DNA of 64,000 bases, from assembly GCA_035279385.1 (NCBI GenBank), contig DATEHZ010000128.1, positions 1 to 64,000 of the forward strand. Reading direction: 5' to 3'. This document shows, one piece after another, positions 1 to 7,711 of the stretch. The number at the start of each line of letters is the position of its first letter. Within the stretch, counting starts at the first letter, position 1. The translations under genes and the position numbers were made by a program. The notes under the pieces were generated by a model, which did not search any database, had not been told where the DNA came from, and worked only from the letters and a program-made list of their open reading frames with translations. Source of the DNA: DATGJX01 sp035279385 (GTDB taxonomy: Bacteria > Vulcanimicrobiota > Vulcanimicrobiia > Vulcanimicrobiales > Vulcanimicrobiaceae).

Positions 1-704
1 GGCGCCCAGGGCCGCTCGCTGTAGGAAGCCGTGTAATTGAGGTAGCGCAGCCCGTACGAGACGGCGTACGGTCCGAACGCATGAACCAGCCGCACGCCGG
101 CGTCGACCTGGGTCGCGGTCTCCCACTCGGGCCGCGAGGTAAAGCGGAAGACGATTCCGTTCGCGAACGCGGTTTGCTCCACGAACGAAAACCTCCCGTG
201 CATGCTCGGATTTGCGCCGGCGAGCAGCTCGACATAATCGCGGGCGTTCAGGCGAATATGCCCGGCCAGTTCGTACCGCGTACCCACGACGCGCGACATC
301 TCGGTATCGGTTTCCGTAATAAAGGCGTCCTGCGCCGCGAGCACGCGCGTGCGCTGGTCGTAGAGCGTTTCTCCGACTCCCAGCGCGAACGTGCCGCGCG
401 CGTTCCAGTAGCGCAGCGTCGCGTCGGCGTACGTGAGCGCCACGTCCTTCATTCCCAAGCCGTTATTCGCGACGCCGATCGGCCCGATCGGCGGCAAGCC
501 TTCGGCGCGCAGTTCGAACTGCTTGAAACGGTGTGAAATGCCGAGGATCGGGGCCGGAACGAACGGCGCGCTTGCGGATCCGGAGGCTTCGCGATGCGTT
601 CCGTGCGTGCCGGTAAGCGCGACGCCGACGACGGTCTGCGCGCGTGCCGAGCCCACCGCGCTCAGCGCGGCGGCCAACGCAAAAATGCACACCCGTTTAT
701 GCAC
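1..704 (-). CDS. Outer-membrane beta-barrel-like protein, 3' truncated by window edge
   Basis: The open frame runs from a GTG at 704 off the left edge (about 234 residues visible). GGAAAGGA lies 7 bases upstream of the GTG. The N-terminus is a signal peptide (VHKR, then a hydrophobic Ala/Leu run, cleavage likely after GSARA). The rest alternates polar and hydrophobic residues with Tyr/Phe/Trp-rich strands (LTYADATLRYW, YAVSYGLRYLNYTASY), as in outer-membrane barrels. It is the last visible gene of the greA-lysS-metallothionein-VIT run, 37 bases after the transporter. The family cannot be named; a porin-like or structural barrel is an inference from composition. Confidence 0.6.
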   Translation of the reverse strand, partial: MHKRVCIFALAAALSAVGSARAQTVVGVALTGTHGTHREASGSASAPFVPAPILGISHRFKQFELRAEGLPPIGPIGVANNGLGMKDVALTYADATLRYWNARGTFALGVGETLYDQRTRVLAAQDAFITETDTEMSRVVGTRYELAGHIRLNARDYVELLAGANPSMHGRFSFVEQTAFANGIVFRFTSRPEWETATQVDAGVRLVHAFGPYAVSYGLRYLNYTASYSERPWA

Positions 705-741
705 AAACGTGTCCTTTCCAGAGAACCCGGCGGGAGCGCCG

Positions 742-1440
742 CTACGAAACCGCTCGCGCCAAGAGAAAAGCGACGGCGGCGGCGATCCCGCCTGTAAGCA
801 ATGTTTGCAGTCCACCCCGAAACGGCGGTATTCCTGTCAGCTGGCCCTTCACGAATCCAAACACGAAAAGCGCGATCAGTGTGACAATGGCACTGACGAT
901 CAGCGCCTCGCGCGTCGAAGCGACGAGCATATACGGTACGAGCGGTATGAGGCCGCCGACGACGTACGCACCGCCGATGGTCACCGCGCTGCGCAGCGCG
1001 CGCTTCGGATCCGGCTCTTCCAAGCCCAGTTCGAATTTCATCATGAACTCGACCCAGCGATGCGCGTCCGCGGAAATTTCGTCCACAACCTTCGCGCGCA
1101 CGTCGGCACTGATGCCGTAGCGCTCGAGAATCTCGTCGATCTCGCCTCGCTCGACTTCGGGCAATTCACGCGTTTCACGTTCTTCGCGCGTGCGCTCGCT
1201 GTGATAGTGCTCGACGTCCGTGCGCGCCGCGAGATAGCCGCCCACGCCCATCGCGATGCCGCCCGCCGCCAATTCGGCGATGCCCGCGGTCACGACGACG
1301 TGCGATGCCGCAATCGCGCCCGAGATTCCGGCCGCGAGCGCGAACGGCACGGTGAGTCCGTCCGACATGCCGATGACGACGTCGCGGACGGCTTCCCCCG
1401 CACTGAAATGTTTCTCGACGTGTGCGACGGTGACGGGCAT
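742..1440 (-). CDS. VIT1/CCC1-family metal (Fe2+/Mn2+) transporter
   Basis: A 232-residue membrane protein with the VIT/CCC1 hallmark near the N-terminus (GMSDGLTVPFALAAG), a second hydrophobic pair (ELAAGGIAMGVGGYLAA), then a charged Glu/Arg/His stretch (about residues 72-130). In this family that stretch forms a cytosolic metal-binding helical domain. Three further membrane segments follow to the C-terminus. Family members move Fe2+ or Mn2+ out of the cytosol. The gene starts 5 bases after the metallothionein stop, so a small metal-handling pair sits downstream of lysS. Substrate is not decidable from sequence. Confidence 0.88.
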   Translation of the reverse strand: MPVTVAHVEKHFSAGEAVRDVVIGMSDGLTVPFALAAGISGAIAASHVVVTAGIAELAAGGIAMGVGGYLAARTDVEHYHSERTREERETRELPEVERGEIDEILERYGISADVRAKVVDEISADAHRWVEFMMKFELGLEEPDPKRALRSAVTIGGAYVVGGLIPLVPYMLVASTREALIVSAIVTLIALFVFGFVKGQLTGIPPFRGGLQTLLTGGIAAAVAFLLARAVS

Positions 1441-1445
1441 GCAGG

Positions 1446-1598
1446 CTACCGCGATTCACACGCGGAGTGGCCGCAGCGGCAGCCGCCGGATGAAAGCGCC
1501 TGTTGCGATGCCTCTTCCTTGCAGAAGCGGCTGCAGTACTGCTCGCCCACCTCGATGGTGCACGTGCACGGTTCGTACGCGCATTTGATTTGCTGCAT
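1446..1598 (-). CDS. SmtA-like bacterial metallothionein, 50 aa
   Basis: A short frame from ATG 1598 to TAG 1446-1448 encodes 50 residues with eight cysteines (6, 11, 13, 22, 26, 40, 42, 47) and a histidine at 44. The pattern KCAYEPCTC, YCSRFC and GGCRCGHSAC matches cyanobacterial SmtA (KCACEPCLC, YCSEAC, GCGHTGCNC). SmtA binds a Zn4 cluster through Cys and His thiolate/imidazole ligands in the cytosol. It sits 5 bases after lysS and 5 before the VIT transporter, consistent with co-transcription. Only a weak SD (GGAT) precedes it. The spacing of metal ligands leaves little doubt about the family; the metal is inferred. Confidence 0.85.
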   Translation of the reverse strand: MQQIKCAYEPCTCTIEVGEQYCSRFCKEEASQQALSSGGCRCGHSACESR

Positions 1599-1603
1599 CG
1601 TTG

Positions 1604-3097
1604 CTATCCGTGCTGCCGCTGCAGCGGAAAGAGAATGACCTCGCGGATGCTCTGCTGATTAGTGAGCAGCATGACGAGCCGGTCGACGCCGATGCCGATG
1701 CCCGCGGTCGGCGGCATGCCGTATTCGAGCGCGCGTACGAAATCCCAATCGGGTTCGGGAATCTCTTCGTCGCCTTGCGCGCGCTCTCCGACCTGCGCTT
1801 CGAAGCGCGAACGCTGATCGTCCGGGTCGTTGAGTTCGGTGAAAGCGTTGCTGATCTCCATGTTCGCGCAGAAAAGCTCGTAGCGGTCGGTAATCTCTTT
1901 GTCGCCGGGCCGGCGCTTGGCAAGCGGCGAGATAATCACCGGATATCCCATCACGAAGGTCGGCTGCACCAGATGCGGCTCGACGACGCGCTCGAAGATC
2001 TTGTCGAGCGCGTGTCCGTGCGTCGGCGACTCCGGCAGACCGAGTTCTTTAACGATCTTCGCGGCGCCGTGCGGATGCAGCAGTTGATCGCGCGTGTACC
2101 CGCCGTGCTGATGAATGGCGTCCAGATATTCGACGCTCGCGAAGGGGCGTTTGAACGAAACGGTTTGCCCGCCGATCTCGAGTTCGTCTTTGCCGCCGGT
2201 AACCGTCGAGACGAGATGCGCGATGAGCGCTTCGTTGAAGTCGCGCATGTCGTTCACGTCCCAGTACGCCGCGTAGAGTTCGAGCATCGTGAACTCGGGA
2301 TTGTGCGTCGTGTCGATGCCTTCGTTGCGGAAAATACGGCCGATCTCGTAGACGCGTTCCATACCGCCGACGATCAGACGCTTGAGATTGAGTTCCGTCG
2401 CGATGCGCATCTGCATCGCTTGATCGAGCGCGTTGACGTGCGTGATGAAGGGACGCGCCGCGGCGCCGCCCGCGACGTGCAGCAGCGTGGGCGTCTCCAC
2501 CTCGAAGAACCCGTACGAATCGATGAAGCGGCGCATCTCCGAGATGATGCGGCTGCGCAGCACGAACGTGTCGCGCACGTCCGGATTGACGATCAGATCG
2601 ACGTAGCGCTGCCGGTATCGCTTCTCGACGTCGGTCAAACCGTGCCACTTGTCGGGAAGCGGATAGAGCGACTTGCAGAGCACCTCGAAGCTGCGCACGT
2701 GCAGCGAGAGTTCGCCCTTTTGCGAGCGGAACATGAAGCCGTGCACGCCGGCGAGGTCGCCGATGTCCAGGTCTTTCCAGTTGGCGAAGGCCGCATCGCC
2801 GACTTCGTCCTTGCGAACGTAGAGCTGCAAACGCCCCGTGCGATCGTGCAGGTCGGCGAAGACCGTCTTGCCCATGTCGCGTTTGGACATGATGCGTCCG
2901 GCGAGCGACCAGTTCTCGCTTTCGGCCCGCTGCCCCGTCTCCAAAAACGCGTACTTCTCGAGCAACTCCGCGACGCGCGAATCGACCGCATACCGCGTCT
3001 GGGCGAAGGGGTCGCTCCCTCGCGCCCGCATGGCCTGCAGGTTCGTCCGCCGCGCCTCGACCAGGGCCGCTTCGGTCTTTCCGAGATCCTCGTTCAT
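1604..3097 (-). CDS. lysS: Lysyl-tRNA synthetase, class II
   Basis: A 497-residue protein, the usual length for class II LysRS. An OB-fold anticodon-binding domain occupies about residues 55-160 (SLAGRIMSKRDMGKTVFADL). Class II motif 1 (FFEVETPTLLHVAGGAAARPF), motif 2 (IGRIFRNEGIDTTHNPEFTM) and motif 3 (GIGIGVDRLVMLL) are all intact. It charges tRNA-Lys with lysine using ATP in the cytosol. It lies downstream of greA, separated by a hairpin terminator, and is followed at once by the metallothionein gene. The ATG at 3097 gives the family's normal N-terminus. Confidence 0.97.
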   Translation of the reverse strand: MNEDLGKTEAALVEARRTNLQAMRARGSDPFAQTRYAVDSRVAELLEKYAFLETGQRAESENWSLAGRIMSKRDMGKTVFADLHDRTGRLQLYVRKDEVGDAAFANWKDLDIGDLAGVHGFMFRSQKGELSLHVRSFEVLCKSLYPLPDKWHGLTDVEKRYRQRYVDLIVNPDVRDTFVLRSRIISEMRRFIDSYGFFEVETPTLLHVAGGAAARPFITHVNALDQAMQMRIATELNLKRLIVGGMERVYEIGRIFRNEGIDTTHNPEFTMLELYAAYWDVNDMRDFNEALIAHLVSTVTGGKDELEIGGQTVSFKRPFASVEYLDAIHQHGGYTRDQLLHPHGAAKIVKELGLPESPTHGHALDKIFERVVEPHLVQPTFVMGYPVIISPLAKRRPGDKEITDRYELFCANMEISNAFTELNDPDDQRSRFEAQVGERAQGDEEIPEPDWDFVRALEYGMPPTAGIGIGVDRLVMLLTNQQSIREVILFPLQRQHG

Positions 3098-3120
3098 GGC
3101 CGCGTTGCTTCGAGCAAAGA

Positions 3121-3146
3121 GAAAACCCGCCTTGCGGCGGGTTTTC
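3121..3146 (-). terminator. Intrinsic terminator after greA
   Basis: A perfect 11-bp inverted repeat (GAAAACCCGCC / GGCGGGTTTTC) with a TTGC loop lies 2 bases beyond the greA stop. On the minus strand the stem ends in a T-rich run. It should separate greA from lysS, perhaps partially. Confidence 0.8.
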
Positions 3147-3148
3147 GA

Positions 3149-3664
3149 CTACGAGGCTTTTTTCGCGGCCTTCTTCGGAGCGGCTCCGCCGCTCTTTATT
3201 GCTTCAATCTTGTACTTGACCGTGCCCCGCGGCGTCACGACGTCGACCGTTTCGCCTTTTTTGTGCGTCATCAGGGCGCGCCCGAGAGGCGACTCGTTGC
3301 TGATGCGATGGTTGGCGGGGTCCGCTTCCGCGGAGCCGACGATGGAGAACTCGTGGCTCGCGTTGGTCTTGAGGTCTTTCACCTTGACGGTGCAGCCCAG
3401 ATGCACTTCCCCGGCGGCATATTCCGAGTCTTCGATAATGCGCGCGTTGCGAATCATCGACTCCAGCTTCAGAATGCGTCCTTCGATGAAGGCCTGTTCT
3501 TGCTTGGCGTCTTCGTATTCTGCGTTTTCACTCAGGTCGCCGAACTCTTTGGCCTGGCGAATACGATCGTTGACTTCCTTGCGGTGGATGGTCTTCAGAT
3601 CGTCGAGCTCACGCTCGAGCTTTTCCAGACCCTCTCTGGTAAGGACGATCTCTTTTTCGTTCAA
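3149..3664 (-). CDS. greA: Transcription elongation factor GreA
   Basis: 171 residues from a TTG at 3664, preceded by GAGGG with 7-base spacing. Longer upstream readings of this frame have no GreA homology and are low-complexity, so the TTG is preferred. The N-terminal coiled coil carries the acidic tip motif FGDLSENAEYEDAK, which enters the RNA polymerase secondary channel to stimulate cleavage of backtracked RNA. The C-terminal FKBP-like domain has SPLGRALMTHKKGETV. A Lys/Ala-rich tail (GGAAPKKAAKKAS) extends slightly past the usual end. A terminator follows directly. Confidence 0.95.
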   Translation of the reverse strand: MNEKEIVLTREGLEKLERELDDLKTIHRKEVNDRIRQAKEFGDLSENAEYEDAKQEQAFIEGRILKLESMIRNARIIEDSEYAAGEVHLGCTVKVKDLKTNASHEFSIVGSAEADPANHRISNESPLGRALMTHKKGETVDVVTPRGTVKYKIEAIKSGGAAPKKAAKKAS

Positions 3665-3960
3665 GTACAGACCCTCAGTAATCGAAGGCGCCCGGCCAAA
3701 ACCGGACGGCCTGCGTGCAATGAAGCGCCCTGCAGTGGGGGCGCCAGCGCGGTTGGTTCGCAGTGCCCGGGGTACGCGCCTGCTACTCTTCCGACAGCCC
3801 GGCCCCGCCACGCTGCGAGCGGTATCCCCAAACATACCCCGCCCAGGGCGATGTATGCCAGAAACCGATCTTCGGGGGAAATGGTGGCAGCCAGGACCGC
3901 CTTCAGCGTCAGCAGCCGAACAAAGGGGCCGGCCCCAGGGGCGCCGCGCCGAGGGACTCG
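3665..3960. other. Intergenic stretch, no convincing gene
   Basis: This 296-base gap between greA and the preceding operon shows no clear promoter. On the minus strand one frame stays open for about 94 codons from just after the upstream stop to the greA start and includes a hydrophobic segment (FLAYIALGGVCLGIPLAAW). It lacks an ATG/GTG near its beginning, so it is either a remnant or chance. Confidence 0.4.
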
Positions 3961-4866
3961 TTACGGCAGGTCGACCACGCGGGGTTTGAGATGCAGGTCG
4001 TGGAGGACCCGCTCGTAATCGCCGGGAGTCACCTCGTCCCACTTCTTGCCGAGCAGCGCCAGCAGCGCCGCCTCGACCACGTTCGTTCCGAACGAGCGGC
4101 CTTGGAAATCGGGCGTGGTCGTAATGAGCATCTTCACGCCGCGCTTGCGCAGCTCGTCGACGTCTTTCTCCGTCACGGTGTTCGTGAGGACGATTTTGCC
4201 GTTCAAGTCGTCCGGCATGAACTGGCGCATGAAGTGGAAATCGCCCGCGATGATGTCGGCGTCGTGGTAGTACTGCGGATATTTGGGCTCCGGCGGCTTC
4301 TCTTGCTTCTTTCCGGTCGGATAGAAAAACTGAAACGGCAGTTTGCAGGCGTCGGGCAGATATTTTTCCGCCATTTCTTCGAACTCGTGCAAGCCCTTGA
4401 CCGGCTTGTCCAGATCGAGCGCAAAGATGAAATCGCCGAAGAGCACGTCCGCGCCCGCATCAACCAAGGCTTGCGCCATACCGAAGCGGTCGAGCGCGCT
4501 GACCATCAGCACGTGCTTGCCGCGCAGACTGATTCCGAGATCTTCCTGCATGAAGCGCACCGCCTCACGCTCGAGCGTATTCTTCAGACCGCTGCCGTCG
4601 ACGACCGGCGTGGTTTTCGCCGCCTCGAGCAGACGCAAACCGTCGCGCAGCGCGTAGCGATGCTTGCCCGCGTACAGATACACGTCGATGCCGCCCAAGC
4701 CGATCGCATCGACCTTGCCGTCCAGTTCGCGCACCTTGGCGATCGCCGCATCCAGCTTCCCGTCGGTGCCGACGCGCGAAATATCGAACTCTTCGCCGAG
4801 CAGATTCACGACCGCATGATGATCGCGCGTGCTGCTTCCGAGCGAAACCGAAACGACTCTCTTCAC
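3961..4866 (-). CDS. Protein resembling those annotated quinate 5-dehydrogenase; function uncertain
   Basis: A 301-residue soluble protein beginning MKRVVSVSLGSSTRDH. An internal Rossmann-like stretch (GKHVLMVSALDRFGMAQAL, then DVLFGDFIFAL) suggests nucleotide binding, but there is no classic GxGxxG. From memory the sequence resembles roughly 300-residue Firmicutes proteins carrying the name quinate 5-dehydrogenase, a name I do not regard as tested. It overlaps the upstream acyl-ACP-reductase-like gene by 4 bases (ATGA), so the two are translationally coupled and probably act together. It is the last gene of the dusB operon. Confidence 0.55.
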   Translation of the reverse strand: MKRVVSVSLGSSTRDHHAVVNLLGEEFDISRVGTDGKLDAAIAKVRELDGKVDAIGLGGIDVYLYAGKHRYALRDGLRLLEAAKTTPVVDGSGLKNTLEREAVRFMQEDLGISLRGKHVLMVSALDRFGMAQALVDAGADVLFGDFIFALDLDKPVKGLHEFEEMAEKYLPDACKLPFQFFYPTGKKQEKPPEPKYPQYYHDADIIAGDFHFMRQFMPDDLNGKIVLTNTVTEKDVDELRKRGVKMLITTTPDFQGRSFGTNVVEAALLALLGKKWDEVTPGDYERVLHDLHLKPRVVDLP

Positions 4867-5987
4867 GCTACTACACCTTTGCGGCGTTCTTCTGCGGCGG
4901 CGCGCGTTGCCGCGATCTTCTCCGGCGTAATGGCGGTGTCGAACGCGCGCATGTCGGCGAGTTTGAATCCGCTGCGCTGCGCCATCTGTTCGATCTCGAT
5001 GACCTTCTGCAGCTCGATGCCGCGGCCGAGCGTATAACTCTCCAGGCGGTTTTCCAGTGCGAGCACCATCGTCTCACTCATGCACGCCAGCGCCGTGCGC
5101 GGCGGCAGATTGGTGTCCCAGTCGAGTCCCGGCTCGCGCACGCGCTCGAAGCGCACGTCGCCGGGGACGAGCATGTTGCCGCCTTCGGTCACGAGCACGT
5201 CGGGACGCAATTCGGCCACGCGGCGGCTCACGTCGTGCGGCAGCGAGAGCTCGCACACGACGGCGCCGGTTTGCAGATCCTCCGGCTGAATGACCTCCTG
5301 CGTGGAACTGGTTGCGGTGAGAATGAGCTGGCCTTGGCGCACCGCTTGCGAGATGTCCGTCGTGTACGACGAACTGCACGCAAGCGCGTCTTTGACCGAT
5401 TCGTGAAACTTCGCGAGGCGCGTGTTGTTGCGCGCTACCAATACGACGTGTTTGACCTTCGGCGCGACGAGATGCACGCACGCCGACCCGATGGATCCCG
5501 TCGCGCCGACGATCACCGCCGTTGCGTCCTTGGAGTCGATGCCCATCTCGTCGGCACCGCGGAACAAGCTTTGGATGCCGGCCGCAATCGTCAGCGAATT
5601 TCCCGTCGTCACGGGAATGGGCGAGCGCTCGGCGACGGTGACGCCGCCGTCACCGACGACGCCGGTGAACGCGCCCAGTCCCGCGACTTCCGCGCCCAGT
5701 TCGGCGCCGATTTCGATCGCGCGAACGATGCGTTTGTACACCTCTTCGCGCGGAAATTCGATCATCTGCTCGGGGAAGAGCGCCGCTGAAACAAACCAGC
5801 CTTCCGTTTCACGGCCGTCCGGCGCGCGCACGCCCGTCACGTGTACGGCGGCCCACGGCGGCATCCACTCCATGATCTTGCGGATGATCGCCGGGCCCTT
5901 GCCTTTCGCGCTCGGTTCGTACCGCTCGATGTCCGCAATCGAGAGCGGATGAACGACGAAACAGAATTTGGGCGTGTTAGGAGGCAT
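4863..5987 (-). CDS. Acyl-ACP reductase (AAR)-like / shikimate-dehydrogenase-like NAD(P)H oxidoreductase
   Basis: 374 residues. A central Rossmann motif (VIVGATGSIGSACVHL, about 158-173) and the downstream TTGNSLT and GLGAFTGVV segments align with cyanobacterial long-chain acyl-ACP reductase (GGFTSII, TTGNTHTA, VAVVGATGDIGSA). The C-terminal part ACMSETMVLALE, then GRGIELQKVIEIEQMAQRSGFK, also matches AAR. It keeps a cysteine (Cys302) at the place of the AAR thioester-forming Cys294. Reduction of an acyl thioester to an aldehyde is therefore plausible. It overlaps the SRPBCC gene (11 bases) and the next gene (4 bases). Automated annotation may call it shikimate dehydrogenase. Confidence 0.7.
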   Translation of the reverse strand: MPPNTPKFCFVVHPLSIADIERYEPSAKGKGPAIIRKIMEWMPPWAAVHVTGVRAPDGRETEGWFVSAALFPEQMIEFPREEVYKRIVRAIEIGAELGAEVAGLGAFTGVVGDGGVTVAERSPIPVTTGNSLTIAAGIQSLFRGADEMGIDSKDATAVIVGATGSIGSACVHLVAPKVKHVVLVARNNTRLAKFHESVKDALACSSSYTTDISQAVRQGQLILTATSSTQEVIQPEDLQTGAVVCELSLPHDVSRRVAELRPDVLVTEGGNMLVPGDVRFERVREPGLDWDTNLPPRTALACMSETMVLALENRLESYTLGRGIELQKVIEIEQMAQRSGFKLADMRAFDTAITPEKIAATRAAAEERRKGVVA

Positions 5988-6423
5988 GCTTGGCCTCCGC
6001 TTCGCGCTTTAACGCGGCAAGCATCATGTCGCTGTTCTCGCGCACTTTGCGTTCGAGCGTCGGGCCGATGAGTTCGGCGAGCGTCGGAACGCCGAAGTCG
6101 TAGTCGACGCCGAGGACCACGTGCGTCTCGCCGCTGTTTTCGGCGAACGTCCAGCTGCCTTCGAATTTGTCGAGGTCGCCCTCGAGCAGTTTGTAGTCGA
6201 TGCGCAGGCCGGCATCGTTGAAGCGGTCTTCCTCGATCCACTCGATCGGCGCTTCTTCCACGAGCGTCTTCCAGCGCGTGAGGATGCGATCGGGATGACG
6301 CTCGAGGACCGTCACGGTCTCGACGTCCGGCATGAATTCCGGAAAGCGTTCTTGCTCTTTGGCCAATTCGTAGACGACGCGAGCGGGAGCGGCGATCACG
6401 ATAGATGTTTCAACGTAAGGCAT
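5977..6423 (-). CDS. SRPBCC (START-like) family protein
   Basis: 148 residues with the COQ10/polyketide-cyclase START-like pattern: MPYVETSIVIAAPARVVYEL at the N-terminus, FPEFMPDVETVTVLER, and a C-terminal amphipathic helix (ERKVRENSDMMLAALKREAE). These helix-grip folds bind hydrophobic ligands such as lipids, quinones or polyketide intermediates. It lies 4 bases after the aminotransferase and overlaps the AAR-like gene by 11 bases. A ligand-carrier role for that pathway is inferred from position only. Confidence 0.8.
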   Translation of the reverse strand: MPYVETSIVIAAPARVVYELAKEQERFPEFMPDVETVTVLERHPDRILTRWKTLVEEAPIEWIEEDRFNDAGLRIDYKLLEGDLDKFEGSWTFAENSGETHVVLGVDYDFGVPTLAELIGPTLERKVRENSDMMLAALKREAEAKHAS

Positions 6424-6427
6424 GGGG

Positions 6428-7711
6428 TTACAGAGCGCCGAGCTTCTCCTGGGCGGTCGCCAGCCCTGCTTCCAGGGCCTCCAAGGCGCGCTCGACCTCG
6501 GCTTGCGTGACGACGAGCGGCGGCTCGAGGCGAATGACGCGCTGCATGTTGAGCGTCCACGCGGCGGTTACGCCGCGCTTGACCATCTCCGGGATGATCC
6601 AGCCGCCGTAGCCTTCGCTCGTCAGCTCTACGCCGACGAGCAAACCCAGACCGCGCGCTTCCTTTACAACCGTCGGATACGCGCGCGCGAGTGCCTGCGC
6701 GCCGGAGAGCAGCTGTTCGCCGCGCGCTCGCGCATTTTCGACCAGACCGTCTTGAACGAGCACGTCCATCGCGGCGAGCGCCGCCGCGCACGCGAGTTCG
6801 TTGCCGCCGAACGTGGACGTGTGCATCACCGGATCTTTCGCGTACGCCGCGTTCCAGACGGCCGGCCGCGCGATGTACGCGGCAACCGGAATGATGCCGC
6901 CGGAGAGCCCTTTTGCGAGCGTCATCACGTCGGGCACGACGCCGTCGCGATTGCAGCCGAAGAGCATACCGCAGCGGCCGAGCCCCGTCTGCACTTCGTC
7001 GGCGATAAAGAGTGCGCCGGTGCGATCGCAGATCTCGCGAACCGCTCGCAAATACCCCGCGGGTGGAACGTTCACGCCGCCTTCGCCCTGAACCGGCTCG
7101 ACGATAAACGCCGCGGCGCCGGCAAGCAGCGCTTCGAGTCCGTCCGTCACCCCGTAGTCGACGTGCGCGACGTCTGCCAGCAGCGGTGCGTACGAGGTCT
7201 TGAAGTAATCGCGTCCGCTCGCGGAGAGCGCGCCAAGCGTTTTGCCGTGGTATGCGTTATGCGTTGCAACGATCTTGCGGCGTCCCGTCGCCTTGCGCGC
7301 GAGTTTTATCGCGCCTTCGACCGCTTCGGTACCGCTGTTGGCAAAGAATGAAATCTGCAGATCGCCGGGCGCGAGCTCCGCGAGCCGTTTCGATGCGCGT
7401 CCGAGCATGACGTTGAACATGGTTTTGCCCGAGAGCGACATCAGTTCGAGCTGCGCCTTCACCGCGGCGATCACTTTGGGATGGCTGTGGCCGAGCGTGA
7501 AAACGCCGTAGCCCCCGGCGAAATCCAAGTACGCTTTACCGTGGTGATCCCAAATGGTGCAGCCTTGCGCGCGCACCTCGACCGGACTGCCGGAGAGTTT
7601 CATCACGCGCGCGAGCGGCGGGTTCACGTACTGCTTGTAATTCTCGTACGTCTCGTCGAAGAGCGCCTGCGGCGTGGGCGCTCCGTACAATGCGTCTTCC
7701 CGTTCGATCAT
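6428..7711 (-). CDS. Class III (omega) aminotransferase
   Basis: 427 residues, PLP-dependent fold-type I, class III. Visible: GGYGVFTLGHSHPKV, phosphate-binding NSGTEAVEGAIKLAR, AYHGKTLGALSASGRD, the Asp motif FIADEVQTGLGR, and the PLP lysine in MTLAKGLSGGIIP. The family includes acetylornithine, putrescine and other omega-amine transaminases. Its start overlaps the dusB stop by 4 bases and the SRPBCC gene follows 4 bases later. Beside an AAR-like reductase, a role in making or consuming an amine/aldehyde pair is attractive but unproven. Confidence 0.88.
   Translation of the reverse strand: MIEREDALYGAPTPQALFDETYENYKQYVNPPLARVMKLSGSPVEVRAQGCTIWDHHGKAYLDFAGGYGVFTLGHSHPKVIAAVKAQLELMSLSGKTMFNVMLGRASKRLAELAPGDLQISFFANSGTEAVEGAIKLARKATGRRKIVATHNAYHGKTLGALSASGRDYFKTSYAPLLADVAHVDYGVTDGLEALLAGAAAFIVEPVQGEGGVNVPPAGYLRAVREICDRTGALFIADEVQTGLGRCGMLFGCNRDGVVPDVMTLAKGLSGGIIPVAAYIARPAVWNAAYAKDPVMHTSTFGGNELACAAALAAMDVLVQDGLVENARARGEQLLSGAQALARAYPTVVKEARGLGLLVGVELTSEGYGGWIIPEMVKRGVTAAWTLNMQRVIRLEPPLVVTQAEVERALEALEAGLATAQEKLGAL

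Noticed and set aside
1601..4018. An 805-codon open frame on the plus strand opposite lysS and greA
   Set aside because: Arg/Glu/His-rich translation without any family motif; it mirrors real genes on the minus strand and is a product of high GC.
3665..4042. N-terminal extension of greA by about 126 residues
   Set aside because: Pro/Arg-rich, no homology, and it crosses into the previous gene. The TTG at 3664 has a good SD and family length.
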